Part shown: in pieces, positions 1-8,514 of the stretch
Numbering within the stretch: position 1 is the stretch's first letter
Layout of the letters: each line of letters begins with the position of its first letter
From: Pseudomonas protegens CHA0
GTDB lineage: Bacteria; Pseudomonadota; Gammaproteobacteria; Pseudomonadales; Pseudomonadaceae
Direction: 5' to 3'
NCBI RefSeq assembly: GCF_000397205.1
Contig: NC_021237.1
Span: 1,861,001 to 1,925,000 of the forward strand
Length of the DNA: 64,000 nucleotides
The notes under the pieces: model-generated
The model's input: only the letters and a program-made list of their open reading frames with translations
Databases searched by the model: none
What the model was told of the DNA's origin: nothing
Translations under genes and position numbers: made by a program

Positions 1-19
1 GACCTGATCTGTGAGAGGC

Positions 20-38
20 AAGCCCGGGATGGGCTTTT
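20..38 (+). terminator. Rho-independent terminator of the upstream gene
   Basis: The arms AAGCCC (20-25) and GGGCTT (31-36) enclose a GGGAT loop and run into a short T stretch. It probably ends the gene upstream of the window; fleR is expected there from Pseudomonas synteny, but that gene is not visible here. Confidence 0.6.
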
Positions 39-58
39 GTCGATAAGGGCCATGGAGC

Positions 59-74
59 TGGCACCCTTGTTGCT
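59..74 (+). promoter_or_regulatory. Sigma-54 (RpoN) promoter of fliEFGHIJ
   Basis: The -24 element TGGCAC (59-64) and -12 element TTGCT (70-74) carry GG and GC dinucleotides exactly 10 bases apart, the RpoN spacing. It lies about 60 bases before fliE. RpoN promoters of flagellar operons in Pseudomonas are activated by FleQ or FleR; which one acts here cannot be read from the site. Confidence 0.85.
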
Positions 75-135
75 AACACCTCACTAACCGCTGAGTGAGC
101 GTCAAAAAATTGCGGGTCGTCAGAGAGAGTAGACC

Positions 136-462
136 ATGAGCCAAGGTGTTGAATTTAATCGGTTGATGCTGGATATGCGTGCCATGCAGATGGACGCAAT
201 GTCGCAGCCTAAATCCGCCGCGGTGGCAGAAGTCAGCGGCAGCAGCTTTGCTGATATGCTTGGCCAGGCCGTGAACAAGGTCAATGACACTCAGCAGGCG
301 TCCAATCAGCTGTCCAGTGCCTTTGAAATTGGCAAGAGCGGTGTCGACCTGACGGACGTGATGATTTCCTCGCAAAAGGCCAGCGTGTCTTTTCAAGCCT
401 TGACCCAGGTTCGCAACAAGCTGGTTCAAGCGTATCAAGACATCATGCAGATGCCGGTTTAA
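136..462 (+). CDS. fliE: Flagellar hook-basal body protein FliE
   Basis: FliE (108 aa) forms the junction between the MS ring and the proximal rod and is exported by the flagellar type III apparatus. The family is short (about 105-110 aa) and lacks a signal peptide; both hold here. The conserved C-terminal half includes [14 protein letters not shown] and ends in [11 protein letters not shown], typical of FliE. The ATG follows a GAGAGAG-type ribosome site and lies about 60 bases after the sigma-54 site. It is the first gene of fliEFGHIJ; fliF starts 15 bases downstream. Confidence 0.96.
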   Translation: MSQGVEFNRLMLDMRAMQMDAMSQPKSAAVAEVSGSSFADMLGQAVNKVNDTQQASNQLSSAFEIGKSGVDLTDVMISSQKASVSFQALTQVRNKLVQAYQDIMQMPV

Positions 463-477
463 GGACGAGATTGAGTC

Positions 478-2265
478 ATGGCAGAAGCAGTCGCCGATAA
501 CGTACCGGCCAAGGCCGCCCCGATCGACGGTAAACCGCCGCTGTTCGGTTTGTCCTTCCTGGAAAACCTGTCCCAGATGACCATGCTGCGTCAGGTCGGC
601 CTGTTGGTGGGCCTGGCCGCCAGCGTGGCGATTGGTTTTGCCGTGGTGCTGTGGTCCCAGCAACCCGATTACCGGCCGCTGTACGGCAGCCTGGCGGGTA
701 TGGACGCCAAGCAGGTCATGGATACCCTGGCCTCTGCCGACATTCCTTACACCGTAGAGCCCAATTCCGGCGCCTTGCTGGTCAAGGCCGATGACCTGTC
801 CCGAGCCCGCCTGAAGCTGGCCGCGGCTGGCGTAGCGCCGGGTGACGGCAACGTCGGTTTCGAGATCCTCGATAAAGAGCAGGGCCTGGGTACCAGTCAG
901 TTCATGGAAGCGACCCGTTACCGTCGCGGCCTGGAGGGCGAGCTGGCTCGCACCATCTCCAGCCTGAACAACGTCAAGGGCGCCCGGGTGCACCTGGCGA
1001 TTCCCAAAAGCTCGGTGTTCGTGCGTGATGAACGCAAGCCCAGCGCCTCGGTCCTGGTAGAACTCTACTCCGGCCGTTCCCTGGAGCCCGGCCAGGTCAT
1101 GGCCATCGTCAACCTGGTGGCGACCAGTGTTCCCGAGCTGAACAAGTCCCAGGTCACCGTGGTCGATCAGAAGGGCAACCTGTTGTCCGACCAGGCGGAA
1201 AACTCCGCACTGACCATGGCTGGCAAGCAGTTCGACTACAGCCGCCGCCTGGAAGGCATGCTGACCCAGCGGGTGCACAACATCCTGCAACCGGTGCTGG
1301 GCAACGATCGCTACAAGGCTGAAGTCTCGGCGGACGTCGATTTCAGTGCCGTGGAATCCACCTCCGAACAGTTCAACCCCGACCAGCCGGCCCTGCGCAG
1401 CGAGCAGTCGGTGAATGAGCAGCGCTCCAGCAGCAACGGCCCGCAAGGCGTGCCGGGTGCTCTGAGCAACCAGCCGCCAGCGCCGGCCTCTGCGCCACAA
1501 ACCACCGGTGGCGCCACTGCCGCCGCCGGCATGGTGCAACCGGGCCAGCCACTGCTGGACGCCAACGGCCAACAGATCATGGACCCGGCCACCGGCCAGC
1601 CGATGCTGGCGCCGTACCCGTCGGACAAGCGTCAACAATCCACCAAGAACTTCGAGCTCGATCGCTCCATCAGCCATACCAAGCAGCAGCAGGGTCGCCT
1701 GAATCGTCTGTCGGTAGCGGTAGTGGTGGACGACCAGGTCAAGGTCAACCCGGCCAATGGCGAAACCAGCCGAGCGCCGTGGAGCGCCGACGAATTGGCG
1801 CGCTTCACCCGTCTGGTGCAGGACGCCGTGGGCTTCGATGCCAGCCGTGGCGACAGCGTCAGCGTGATCAATGTGCCGTTCTCCGCCGAACGCGGGGAAG
1901 TGATCGCCGATATTCCGTTCTACTCGCAGCCCTGGTTCTGGGACATCGTCAAGCAAGTGCTCGGCGTGCTGTTCATCCTGGTGCTGGTGTTCGGCGTGTT
2001 GCGTCCGGTGCTCAACAACATCACTGGCGGCGGCAAGAACAAAGAACTGGCAGGCCTGGGCAGTGACGTCGAGCTGGGCGGCATGGGCGGCCTGGACGGT
2101 GAGTTGGGCAACGACCGCGTGAGCCTCGGCGGCCCGCAGAGCATTCTGCTGCCGAGCCCGAGCGAGGGTTATGACGCTCAGTTGAACGCAATCAAGAGTC
2201 TGGTGGCTGAAGACCCGGGTCGAGTGGCTCAGGTCGTGAAAGAGTGGATTAACGCAGATGAGTGA
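478..2265 (+). CDS. fliF: Flagellar MS-ring protein FliF
   Basis: FliF (595 aa) builds the inner-membrane MS ring on which the rotor and export gate assemble. Two membrane segments are visible, one near residues 40-60 and one near 485-510, flanking a large periplasmic region. That region has the secretin-like ring-building motifs and a low-complexity Pro/Ala/Gly/Gln stretch around residues 310-380. The acidic C-terminal tail ending VVKEWINADE is the expected FliG-binding segment. Its last bases overlap the start of fliG by 8, so the two are probably translationally coupled. Confidence 0.97.
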   Translation: MAEAVADNVPAKAAPIDGKPPLFGLSFLENLSQMTMLRQVGLLVGLAASVAIGFAVVLWSQQPDYRPLYGSLAGMDAKQVMDTLASADIPYTVEPNSGALLVKADDLSRARLKLAAAGVAPGDGNVGFEILDKEQGLGTSQFMEATRYRRGLEGELARTISSLNNVKGARVHLAIPKSSVFVRDERKPSASVLVELYSGRSLEPGQVMAIVNLVATSVPELNKSQVTVVDQKGNLLSDQAENSALTMAGKQFDYSRRLEGMLTQRVHNILQPVLGNDRYKAEVSADVDFSAVESTSEQFNPDQPALRSEQSVNEQRSSSNGPQGVPGALSNQPPAPASAPQTTGGATAAAGMVQPGQPLLDANGQQIMDPATGQPMLAPYPSDKRQQSTKNFELDRSISHTKQQQGRLNRLSVAVVVDDQVKVNPANGETSRAPWSADELARFTRLVQDAVGFDASRGDSVSVINVPFSAERGEVIADIPFYSQPWFWDIVKQVLGVLFILVLVFGVLRPVLNNITGGGKNKELAGLGSDVELGGMGGLDGELGNDRVSLGGPQSILLPSPSEGYDAQLNAIKSLVAEDPGRVAQVVKEWINADE

Positions 2266-3277
2266 TAACCGAGCCGCTACCGCCAAACTGACCCGGGTCG
2301 ACAAAGCCGCGATCCTGCTGCTGTCCCTGGGTTCTACCGATGCTGCGCAAGTGTTGCGCCACATGGGCCCCAAAGAGGTCCAGCGGGTGGGCGTGGCCAT
2401 GGCGCAGATGGGTAACGTGCACCGCGAGCAGGTCGAACAGGTGATGAGCGAGTTCGTCGATATTGTCGGCGACCAGACCAGCCTGGGCGTCGGTTCCGAT
2501 GACTACGTGCGCAAGATGCTCACCCAGGCCCTGGGCGAAGACAAGGCCAACGGCCTGATCGACCGCATTCTGCTGGGTGGCAACACCAGCGGCCTGGACA
2601 GCCTGAAGTGGATGGAGCCGCGGGCCGTTGCCGACGTGATCCGCTACGAGCACCCGCAGATCCAGGCCATCGTGGTGGCCTACCTCGATCCTGACCAGGC
2701 CGGCGAAGTGCTCGGCAACTTCGACCACAAGGCGCGCCTGGACATCATCCTGCGGGTTTCCTCGCTCAACACCGTGCAACCCGCGGCGCTCAAGGAACTC
2801 AACCAGATTCTCGAGAAGCAGTTCTCCGGCAACTCCAACGCATCGCGGACCACCCTGGGTGGTATCAAGCGTGCAGCCGACATCATGAACTTCCTCGACA
2901 GCTCGATCGAAGGCCAGCTGATGGATTCGATCCGCGAAGTGGACGAAGACCTGTCGGGCCAGATCGAAGACCTGATGTTCGTCTTCAACAACCTCGCCGA
3001 TGTCGACGATCGCGGCATCCAGGCGCTGCTGCGCGAAGTCTCTTCCGACGTGCTGGTGCTGGCTCTCAAGGGCTCGGACGAAGGGGTCAAGGAAAAGATC
3101 TTCAAGAACATGTCCAAGCGTGCGGCGGAACTGCTGCGCGACGACCTGGAAGCCAAGGGCCCGGTTCGCGTCAGCGATGTGGAAACCGCGCAGAAGGAAA
3201 TCCTCACCATTGCCCGCCGTATGGCCGAAGCCGGAGAAATCGTTCTCGGCGGGAAGGGCGGCGAAGAAATGATCTAA
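2258..3277 (+). CDS. fliG: Flagellar motor switch protein FliG
   Basis: FliG (339 aa) is the C-ring protein that contacts FliF, FliM and the stator, and generates torque. The N-terminal part carries the DKAAILLLSLG motif, the middle domain has the EHPQ-type motif (RYEHPQIQAIVVAYL), and the C-terminal domain has the charged torque helix region DDRGIQALLREV. Length matches the family. The start overlaps fliF, and fliH begins 9 bases after the stop. Confidence 0.97.
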   Translation: MSDNRAATAKLTRVDKAAILLLSLGSTDAAQVLRHMGPKEVQRVGVAMAQMGNVHREQVEQVMSEFVDIVGDQTSLGVGSDDYVRKMLTQALGEDKANGLIDRILLGGNTSGLDSLKWMEPRAVADVIRYEHPQIQAIVVAYLDPDQAGEVLGNFDHKARLDIILRVSSLNTVQPAALKELNQILEKQFSGNSNASRTTLGGIKRAADIMNFLDSSIEGQLMDSIREVDEDLSGQIEDLMFVFNNLADVDDRGIQALLREVSSDVLVLALKGSDEGVKEKIFKNMSKRAAELLRDDLEAKGPVRVSDVETAQKEILTIARRMAEAGEIVLGGKGGEEMI

Positions 3278-3286
3278 GGTCGCTTT

Positions 3287-4132
3287 ATGTCGTCCAGCAG
3301 TGATGAGTCCCAAAGCGAGCTGATTCGCGCCCGGGACGTCGAGGGTTTTGACGTCTGGGCGCTGCCCAGTTTCGATCCCGAGCCGCCCGAGCCTGAACCC
3401 GAGCCGGAAGAGGTGCAGGAGGAGATCGAGGAGGTGCCGCTGGAGGAAGTCCAGCCGCTGACCCTTGAAGAGCTCGAGAGCATCCGCCAGGAAGCCTATA
3501 ACGAAGGGTTCGCCACTGGCGAGAAAGAGGGCTTTCACAGCACCACCCTCAAAGTGCGCCAGGAAGCCGAAGTGGCACTGAGCGCCAAGTTGCAGGCGCT
3601 CGAGCAACTGATGGCCAACCTGTTCGAGCCCATTGCCGAGCAGGACACCCAGATTGAAAAGACCCTGGTGGAGCTGGTGCGGCATATCACCCGCCAGGTG
3701 ATCCAGCGCGAGCTGGCGATGGACTCCACGCAGATCGAACATGTCATGCGCGAAGCGCTCAAGCTGCTGCCCCTGGGCGTCGGTAATGTGCGCCTGTACG
3801 TCAATCCGCAGGATTTCGAGCAGGTCAAAAGCCTGCGCGAGCGCCATGAGGAAAGCTGGCGCATCGTCGAGGACGAAGCGCTGCTGCCCGGCGGTTGCCG
3901 GGTCGAGACCGAGTACAGCCGTATCGACGCCAGCATGGAAACCCGGATCGCCCAGGCCATGGACCAGCTGTCCGACCAGTTGCACGAACAATCGCTGCAT
4001 CCGGCAGCGGCGGACCTTGGCCTGGACCTGGGGCCGTTGACGCCGTCGGCGCCGCAGAGCGACATCGCCGACCCCGCTATTGACCTTGACGCCGCCGCGC
4101 ACGAGCCAGCGGACCCTAGCAATGCGCCTTGA
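3287..4132 (+). CDS. fliH: Flagellar export ATPase regulator FliH
   Basis: FliH (281 aa) is the peripheral stalk-like partner of the FliI ATPase. The N-terminal region is rich in Pro and Glu (around residues 28-45) and is followed by a long helical region, then the conserved C-terminal HrpE/YscL-like domain (for example [20 protein letters not shown]). The acidic proline-rich stretch makes it longer than the enterobacterial protein. Its end overlaps the start of fliI by 11 bases, which suggests coupled production of the FliH-FliI complex. Confidence 0.93.
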   Translation: MSSSSDESQSELIRARDVEGFDVWALPSFDPEPPEPEPEPEEVQEEIEEVPLEEVQPLTLEELESIRQEAYNEGFATGEKEGFHSTTLKVRQEAEVALSAKLQALEQLMANLFEPIAEQDTQIEKTLVELVRHITRQVIQRELAMDSTQIEHVMREALKLLPLGVGNVRLYVNPQDFEQVKSLRERHEESWRIVEDEALLPGGCRVETEYSRIDASMETRIAQAMDQLSDQLHEQSLHPAAADLGLDLGPLTPSAPQSDIADPAIDLDAAAHEPADPSNAP

Positions 4133-5480
4133 ACGCACCAGCTTCGGCAAGCGCCTGGGGGGCTATGCCCAGGCTATCAGCCTGCCGGGCCAGCCGATCC
4201 TTGAGGGCCGCCTGCTGCGCATGGTCGGCCTGACACTGGAAGCCGAAGGCTTGCGCGCGGCCATGGGCACCCGGTGCATGGTGATCAACGATGACAGCTA
4301 CCACCCGGTCAAGGTCGAAGCCGAGGTCATGGGGTTCTCCGGGAGCAAGGTATTCCTGATGCCAGTGGGCAGCGTGGCCGGGATTGCTCCGGGCGCGCGC
4401 GTGGTGCCCCTGGCCGACACCGGCCGTTTGCCCATGGGCATGAGTATGCTCGGGCGTGTGCTGGACGGCGCCGGTAGGGCGCTGGATGGCAAGGGTGCGA
4501 TGCGTGCCGAAGACTGGGTGCCGATGGACGGCCCCACCATCAACCCGCTCAAGCGCGACCCCATCAGCCAGCCGCTGGATGTGGGTATTCGCAGCATCAA
4601 CGGTTTATTGACGGTAGGTCGCGGTCAGCGTCTCGGCCTGTTCGCCGGTACCGGCGTGGGCAAGAGTGTGCTGCTGGGCATGATGACCCGCTTCACCGAG
4701 GCCGACATCATTGTGGTCGGGCTGATCGGCGAGCGGGGACGTGAGGTCAAGGAGTTCATCGAGCACATCCTGGGTGAGGAAGGCCTCAAGCGTTCGGTGG
4801 TGGTGGCCTCGCCAGCGGATGATGCTCCGCTGATGCGTCTGCGGGCGGCGATGTACTGCACGCGGATCGCCGAATATTTTCGCGACAAGGGCAAGAACGT
4901 CCTGTTGCTGATGGATTCCCTGACACGTTTCGCCCAGGCCCAGCGGGAAATCGCCCTGGCCATCGGCGAGCCGCCGGCCACCAAGGGTTATCCGCCTTCG
5001 GTGTTCGCCAAGCTGCCCAAACTGGTGGAGCGTGCCGGCAATGCCGAGGCCGGCGGCGGTTCGATCACCGCCTTCTACACGGTCTTGTCCGAAGGCGACG
5101 ACCAGCAGGACCCGATCGCCGACTCGGCGCGGGGCGTGCTCGACGGGCATATCGTGCTGTCCAGGCGCCTGGCGGAAGAGGGGCACTACCCGGCCATCGA
5201 CATCGAGGCTTCCATCAGTCGGGTCATGCCGGCGGTGATCAGCCCTGACAACATGGCGCGGGCGCAGTACTTCAAACAGCTGTGGTCGCGTTACCAGCAG
5301 GCCCGGGACCTGATCAGCGTCGGTGCCTATGTGGCCGGCGGCGACCGGGATACCGATACGGCCATTTCCCTGCATCCGGCCATGGTTGCGTACCTGCGCC
5401 AGGGGCTCAATGACAACATCAGCCTGGGCCATAGCCAGACCCACCTGGAAATGCTTTTCGCTCCGGCAGCGGGCGGGTAA
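4122..5480 (+). CDS. fliI: Flagellum-specific ATP synthase FliI
   Basis: FliI (452 aa) is the F1-beta-like ATPase that unfolds and delivers substrates to the flagellar export gate. It has a Walker A motif GTGVGKS, the Walker B region [16 protein letters not shown] and the family motif [14 protein letters not shown] chose the ATG at 4122, giving [12 protein letters not shown]. An upstream in-frame start at 4080 would add 14 residues read mostly inside fliH and would make the protein longer than usual. It overlaps fliH; fliJ starts 6 bases after the stop. Confidence 0.96.
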   Translation: MRLERTSFGKRLGGYAQAISLPGQPILEGRLLRMVGLTLEAEGLRAAMGTRCMVINDDSYHPVKVEAEVMGFSGSKVFLMPVGSVAGIAPGARVVPLADTGRLPMGMSMLGRVLDGAGRALDGKGAMRAEDWVPMDGPTINPLKRDPISQPLDVGIRSINGLLTVGRGQRLGLFAGTGVGKSVLLGMMTRFTEADIIVVGLIGERGREVKEFIEHILGEEGLKRSVVVASPADDAPLMRLRAAMYCTRIAEYFRDKGKNVLLLMDSLTRFAQAQREIALAIGEPPATKGYPPSVFAKLPKLVERAGNAEAGGGSITAFYTVLSEGDDQQDPIADSARGVLDGHIVLSRRLAEEGHYPAIDIEASISRVMPAVISPDNMARAQYFKQLWSRYQQARDLISVGAYVAGGDRDTDTAISLHPAMVAYLRQGLNDNISLGHSQTHLEMLFAPAAGG

Positions 5481-5486
5481 CCGGCC

Positions 5487-5936
5487 ATGGCCGATAGCCG
5501 TGCGGCGCGCCTGGCGCCGGTGGTGGACATGGCAGAGAGTGCCGAGCGCACGGCCGCCCAGCGCCTGGAGTACTTTCACGGCCAGGTGCGTGTGGCCGAG
5601 AGCAAGCTGGGGGACCTGGAGCGTTTTCGTGGCGACTACCAGGAACAGTGGGTCGAGCGCGGCAAGTTGGGGGTCAGTGGCCACTGGCTGATGAACTATC
5701 AGTACTTTCTCAGCCAGCTGGATACCGCCGTCGGTCAGCAGCGACAGAGCCTGGCCTGGCACCAGAACAACCTCGATCGCGCCCGGGAAGCCTGGCAGCA
5801 GGCCTATGCCCGGGTCGAGGGGCTGCGCAAGCTGGTGCAGCGCTATATCGACGAGGCGCGGGCGCTTGAGGACAAGCGTGAGCAGAAGTTGCTGGATGAA
5901 CTTTCCCAACGCTTGCCTCGTCAGAGCCCATACTGA
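5487..5936 (+). CDS. fliJ: Flagellar export chaperone FliJ
   Basis: FliJ (149 aa) is the coiled-coil, gamma-subunit-like protein that couples FliI to the export gate and handles chaperones. The sequence is almost all alpha-helical, rich in Glu, Gln, Arg and Leu with heptad-like spacing and no membrane segment. It sits immediately after fliI and is the last gene of the fliE operon; an 87-base gap with no clear RpoN site separates it from hsbA. Confidence 0.92.
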   Translation: MADSRAARLAPVVDMAESAERTAAQRLEYFHGQVRVAESKLGDLERFRGDYQEQWVERGKLGVSGHWLMNYQYFLSQLDTAVGQQRQSLAWHQNNLDRAREAWQQAYARVEGLRKLVQRYIDEARALEDKREQKLLDELSQRLPRQSPY

Positions 5937-6023
5937 TGGTGCTCATTTGCCCCGTGCGGGTTGTCCCCCCGGCGAGTGGGTGCTAAACCTTTTAGACGTC
6001 GTCAATGACAAGGAAGCAGTCAC

Positions 6024-6329
6024 ATGTCGGTCGTTACAGAAATATCCCCGGACGGGCAAAAACTCACGATCTCCATCAGAGGCCGTTTCGATTTCGGACG
6101 CCACCAGGAGTTTCGCGAATCCTACGAGCGACTCAACCGGACACCGGAGTCCATCGTGGTGGACCTCAAGGAAGCCACCTATCTCGACAGTTCGGCCCTG
6201 GGCATGCTGCTGTTGCTGCGTGACCACGCCGGCGGCGACAACGCCGATGTCCGGGTAATCAACAGCAACTCGGATGTGCGCAAGATCCTCGCCATCTCCA
6301 ACTTCGACAAGCTTTTCGACATCAGTTGA
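6024..6329 (+). CDS. hsbA: STAS-domain anti-anti-sigma factor HsbA
   Basis: A 101-residue single STAS domain with the phospho-acceptor region YLDSSALGMLLLLRDH, typical of SpoIIAA-type antagonists. Next to a PP2C/HATPase response regulator and an Hpt protein it matches the P. aeruginosa HsbA-HsbR-HptB module. There, HsbA phosphorylation by HsbR decides whether it binds the anti-sigma factor FlgM or the diguanylate cyclase HsbD. The following hsbR frame is open from inside the last codon of this gene, so the two are probably coupled. Confidence 0.85.
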   Translation: MSVVTEISPDGQKLTISIRGRFDFGRHQEFRESYERLNRTPESIVVDLKEATYLDSSALGMLLLLRDHAGGDNADVRVINSNSDVRKILAISNFDKLFDIS

Positions 6330-6334
6330 CCGGT

Positions 6335-8041
6335 ATGCGGTCGATGCTCGAGCCCCTGTGTGTGCTGATCGCCGAAGATGGCGCAGCGGACCGCATGCTG
6401 CTGTCCAGCATCATCCGGCGCCAGGGGCATCAGGTGCTGGCGGCAAGCAACGGCGCCGAGGCGGTGCAGCTGTTTCAGCAACAGCGCCCGCACATTGTGC
6501 TGATGGATGCATTGATGCCGGTGATGGACGGTTTCGAGGCTGCCCGGCGGATCAAGGCCCTGGCTGGCGAGACCCTGGTGCCGATCATCTTTCTCACCTC
6601 CTTGAGCGGCGGCGAGGCCCTGGCCCGCTGCCTGGAAGCGGGTGGCGACGACTTTCTAGCCAAGCCTTACAACCCGGTGGTGCTGGGGGCCAAGATCAAC
6701 GCCATGGACCGCCTGCGCCGTCTGCAAGAGACCGTGCTGCACCAGCGTGACCAGATCACTCGCCACCACGACTACCTGCTCAACGAGCAGCGGGTGGCCA
6801 AGGCGGTGTTCGACAAGGTCGCCCATGCCGGCTGCCTGGATGCGCCGAATATCCGTTACCTGCAATCGCCCTATGCCCTGTTCAACGGCGACCTGTTGTT
6901 GGCGGCCTACACCCCGGCCGGAGACATGCACGTACTGCTGGGGGATTTCACCGGCCATGGGCTGCCTGCGGCGGTAGGCGCCATGCCGCTGGCGGAGGTG
7001 TTCTACGGCATGACCGCCAAGGGCTACGGCCTGCCGGAAACCCTGCGGGAGATGAATGCCAAGCTCAAGCGCATCCTGCCCGTGGACATGTTCTGCTGTG
7101 CCACCCTGCTGTGCCTGAGTTCCCAGCGGCGGGCGGTGGAGGTGTGGAACGGCGGCATGCCCGAAGGGTATCTGTATCGGCACGCCAGCGGCGTACGCAC
7201 GCCGCTGGTGGCTCGCCACTTGCCCTTGGGTGTGTTGAGCGCCGAGGCCTTCGAGGACAGCACCGAAGTGTTTTCCATGGCGCCGGGAGACCGCGTCTTC
7301 CTGTTGTCGGATGGGGTGATCGATACCTGTAATACCGAGGAGCAACTGTTTGGCGTCGAGCGATTGCATCAGGTGTTTGCCGCCAATCGCCAGGAAGATC
7401 AGCTGTTCGAAGAGATCCGGCAGGCCCTGGAGCGCTTTGGCGGCAGTGCCCGGGATGATGTGAGCATGGTCGAGGTGGGGTTGCCGGAGTTTCCCCGGTT
7501 GGCGCCGCCGGCTCTGGTGTACTCCGACAGTGGCCAGTCCTGCCCGCTGGACTGGTCGGTGAGTTTCGAGTTTCGGGCTGCCACCCTCAAGCGTTTCAAT
7601 CCCTTGCCCTATCTGCTGCAACTGTTGCTTGAGGTGCATGGCCTGCGCTCCCAGAGCGGGGCGCTGTACAGCGTTTTGGCAGAGCTCTACTCCAATGCCC
7701 TGGAACATGGCGTGCTCAAGCTCGATTCGCGGCTCAAGCGCGATGCCGAGGGGTTCACCCGCTATTACCGCGAACGCTCGACCCGGCTTGCGCAGTTGCA
7801 GGAGGGTTTTGTCCGGGTGCATCTGCAAGTGCAGCCCCTGGAAGCGGGAGGGCGCCTGGTGGTGCGCGTCGAGGACAGTGGCGAGGGCTTCGATGTGGCT
7901 GCGGTCCTGGCGCGGCCCAATGATATGGAGCGTCTGTCGGGGCGTGGCGTCAGTCTGATCCGGCAGATGAGCCGGCAGGCCGTGTGGGCGGATGATGGGC
8001 GCAGTGTCTGCGTGGAGTTTTCTTGGGAGGCTCTGGCATAA
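6335..8041 (+). CDS. hsbR: Response regulator with PP2C phosphatase and HATPase domains, HsbR
   Basis: Counting from the ATG at 6335 the protein is 568 aa. An N-terminal receiver domain has its acceptor Asp at about residue 58 (MDALMPVMDG). Next comes a SpoIIE/PP2C-type phosphatase with GDFTGHG, and then a C-terminal anti-sigma-type HATPase (N-box SNALEHG, later VEDSGEGFD). In P. aeruginosa HsbR is phosphorylated by HptB and acts as phosphatase or kinase on HsbA. The start is uncertain: an in-frame TTG at 6326 overlaps the hsbA stop, and an ATG at 6344 is also possible. Confidence 0.85.
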   Translation: MRSMLEPLCVLIAEDGAADRMLLSSIIRRQGHQVLAASNGAEAVQLFQQQRPHIVLMDALMPVMDGFEAARRIKALAGETLVPIIFLTSLSGGEALARCLEAGGDDFLAKPYNPVVLGAKINAMDRLRRLQETVLHQRDQITRHHDYLLNEQRVAKAVFDKVAHAGCLDAPNIRYLQSPYALFNGDLLLAAYTPAGDMHVLLGDFTGHGLPAAVGAMPLAEVFYGMTAKGYGLPETLREMNAKLKRILPVDMFCCATLLCLSSQRRAVEVWNGGMPEGYLYRHASGVRTPLVARHLPLGVLSAEAFEDSTEVFSMAPGDRVFLLSDGVIDTCNTEEQLFGVERLHQVFAANRQEDQLFEEIRQALERFGGSARDDVSMVEVGLPEFPRLAPPALVYSDSGQSCPLDWSVSFEFRAATLKRFNPLPYLLQLLLEVHGLRSQSGALYSVLAELYSNALEHGVLKLDSRLKRDAEGFTRYYRERSTRLAQLQEGFVRVHLQVQPLEAGGRLVVRVEDSGEGFDVAAVLARPNDMERLSGRGVSLIRQMSRQAVWADDGRSVCVEFSWEALA

Positions 8042-8071
8042 TTCCCGGGTTCTTGATCAAGGAGTGAACAA

Positions 8072-8416
8072 GTGGCTGAGATTCATCTGGACCACACGGT
8101 GCTCAATGCTTTGCAAGAGGTCATGGAGGATGAATATCCCGTCCTGCTGGATACCTTCGTCTGCGATTCCGAGGAGCGTGTGCGGCTGCTGCATAAGTCC
8201 GAGGATACGATTTTGCTGGTAGCCACCGCCCACAGCCTCAAGGGCAGCAGCAGCAACATGGGCGCCACCCGCCTGGCCGAACTCTGTCATCAGCTGGAAC
8301 TGCGGGCCGGGCAGTCGGCCGCAGATGGCATTCGACAATTGGTGGGGGAGATCGACGGCGAGTTCGCTATCGTTCGACGCTTGTGCGAGCAGGAGCTGCA
8401 GCGCTTTCATTGTTGA
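8072..8416 (+). CDS. hptB: Histidine phosphotransfer protein HptB
   Basis: A 114-residue Hpt domain whose phosphorylatable histidine lies in the motif AHSLKGSSSNMGA. In P. aeruginosa HptB receives phosphate from several hybrid kinases and passes it to HsbR. The start is a GTG preceded by AAGGAG at a proper distance. It is the third gene of the hsbA-hsbR-hptB set and is followed by the sigma-54 promoter of fliK. Confidence 0.85.
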   Translation: MAEIHLDHTVLNALQEVMEDEYPVLLDTFVCDSEERVRLLHKSEDTILLVATAHSLKGSSSNMGATRLAELCHQLELRAGQSAADGIRQLVGEIDGEFAIVRRLCEQELQRFHC

Positions 8417-8448
8417 GAAACAGCTTTTTATCTGCGGATTGTTAAAGC

Positions 8449-8464
8449 TGGCCCGGCCTTTGCA
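8449..8464 (+). promoter_or_regulatory. Sigma-54 promoter of fliK
   Basis: TGGCCCG starting at 8449 and TTGCA ending at 8464 have GG (8450-8451) and GC (8462-8463) separated by 10 bases. The site is 51 bases before fliK, in the intergenic stretch after hptB. Confidence 0.75.
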
Positions 8465-8514
8465 GTCAAGTCTTCCAACTGTACCTATGATCCCCGTGCA
8501 GCGGAGACTGTCCC

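Noticed and set aside
491..500. GCCGATAA-like sequence resembling a sigma-28 -10 element
   Set aside because: It lies inside the start of fliF, has no matching -35 element at the right distance, and follows the sigma-54 promoter of the operon.
73..2400. Very long open frame on the minus strand opposite fliE-fliF
   Set aside because: High-GC coding DNA leaves long stop-free antisense frames. Its translation is rich in His, Gln and Gly with no domain, and the plus strand carries recognised genes. The same applies to long frames opposite fliG-fliH, cheA, flhA and ccmF.
5936..5951. TGG...GC pattern suggesting a sigma-54 promoter before hsbA
   Set aside because: The spacing between the GG and GC dinucleotides is 9, not 10, and the -24 element is poor.
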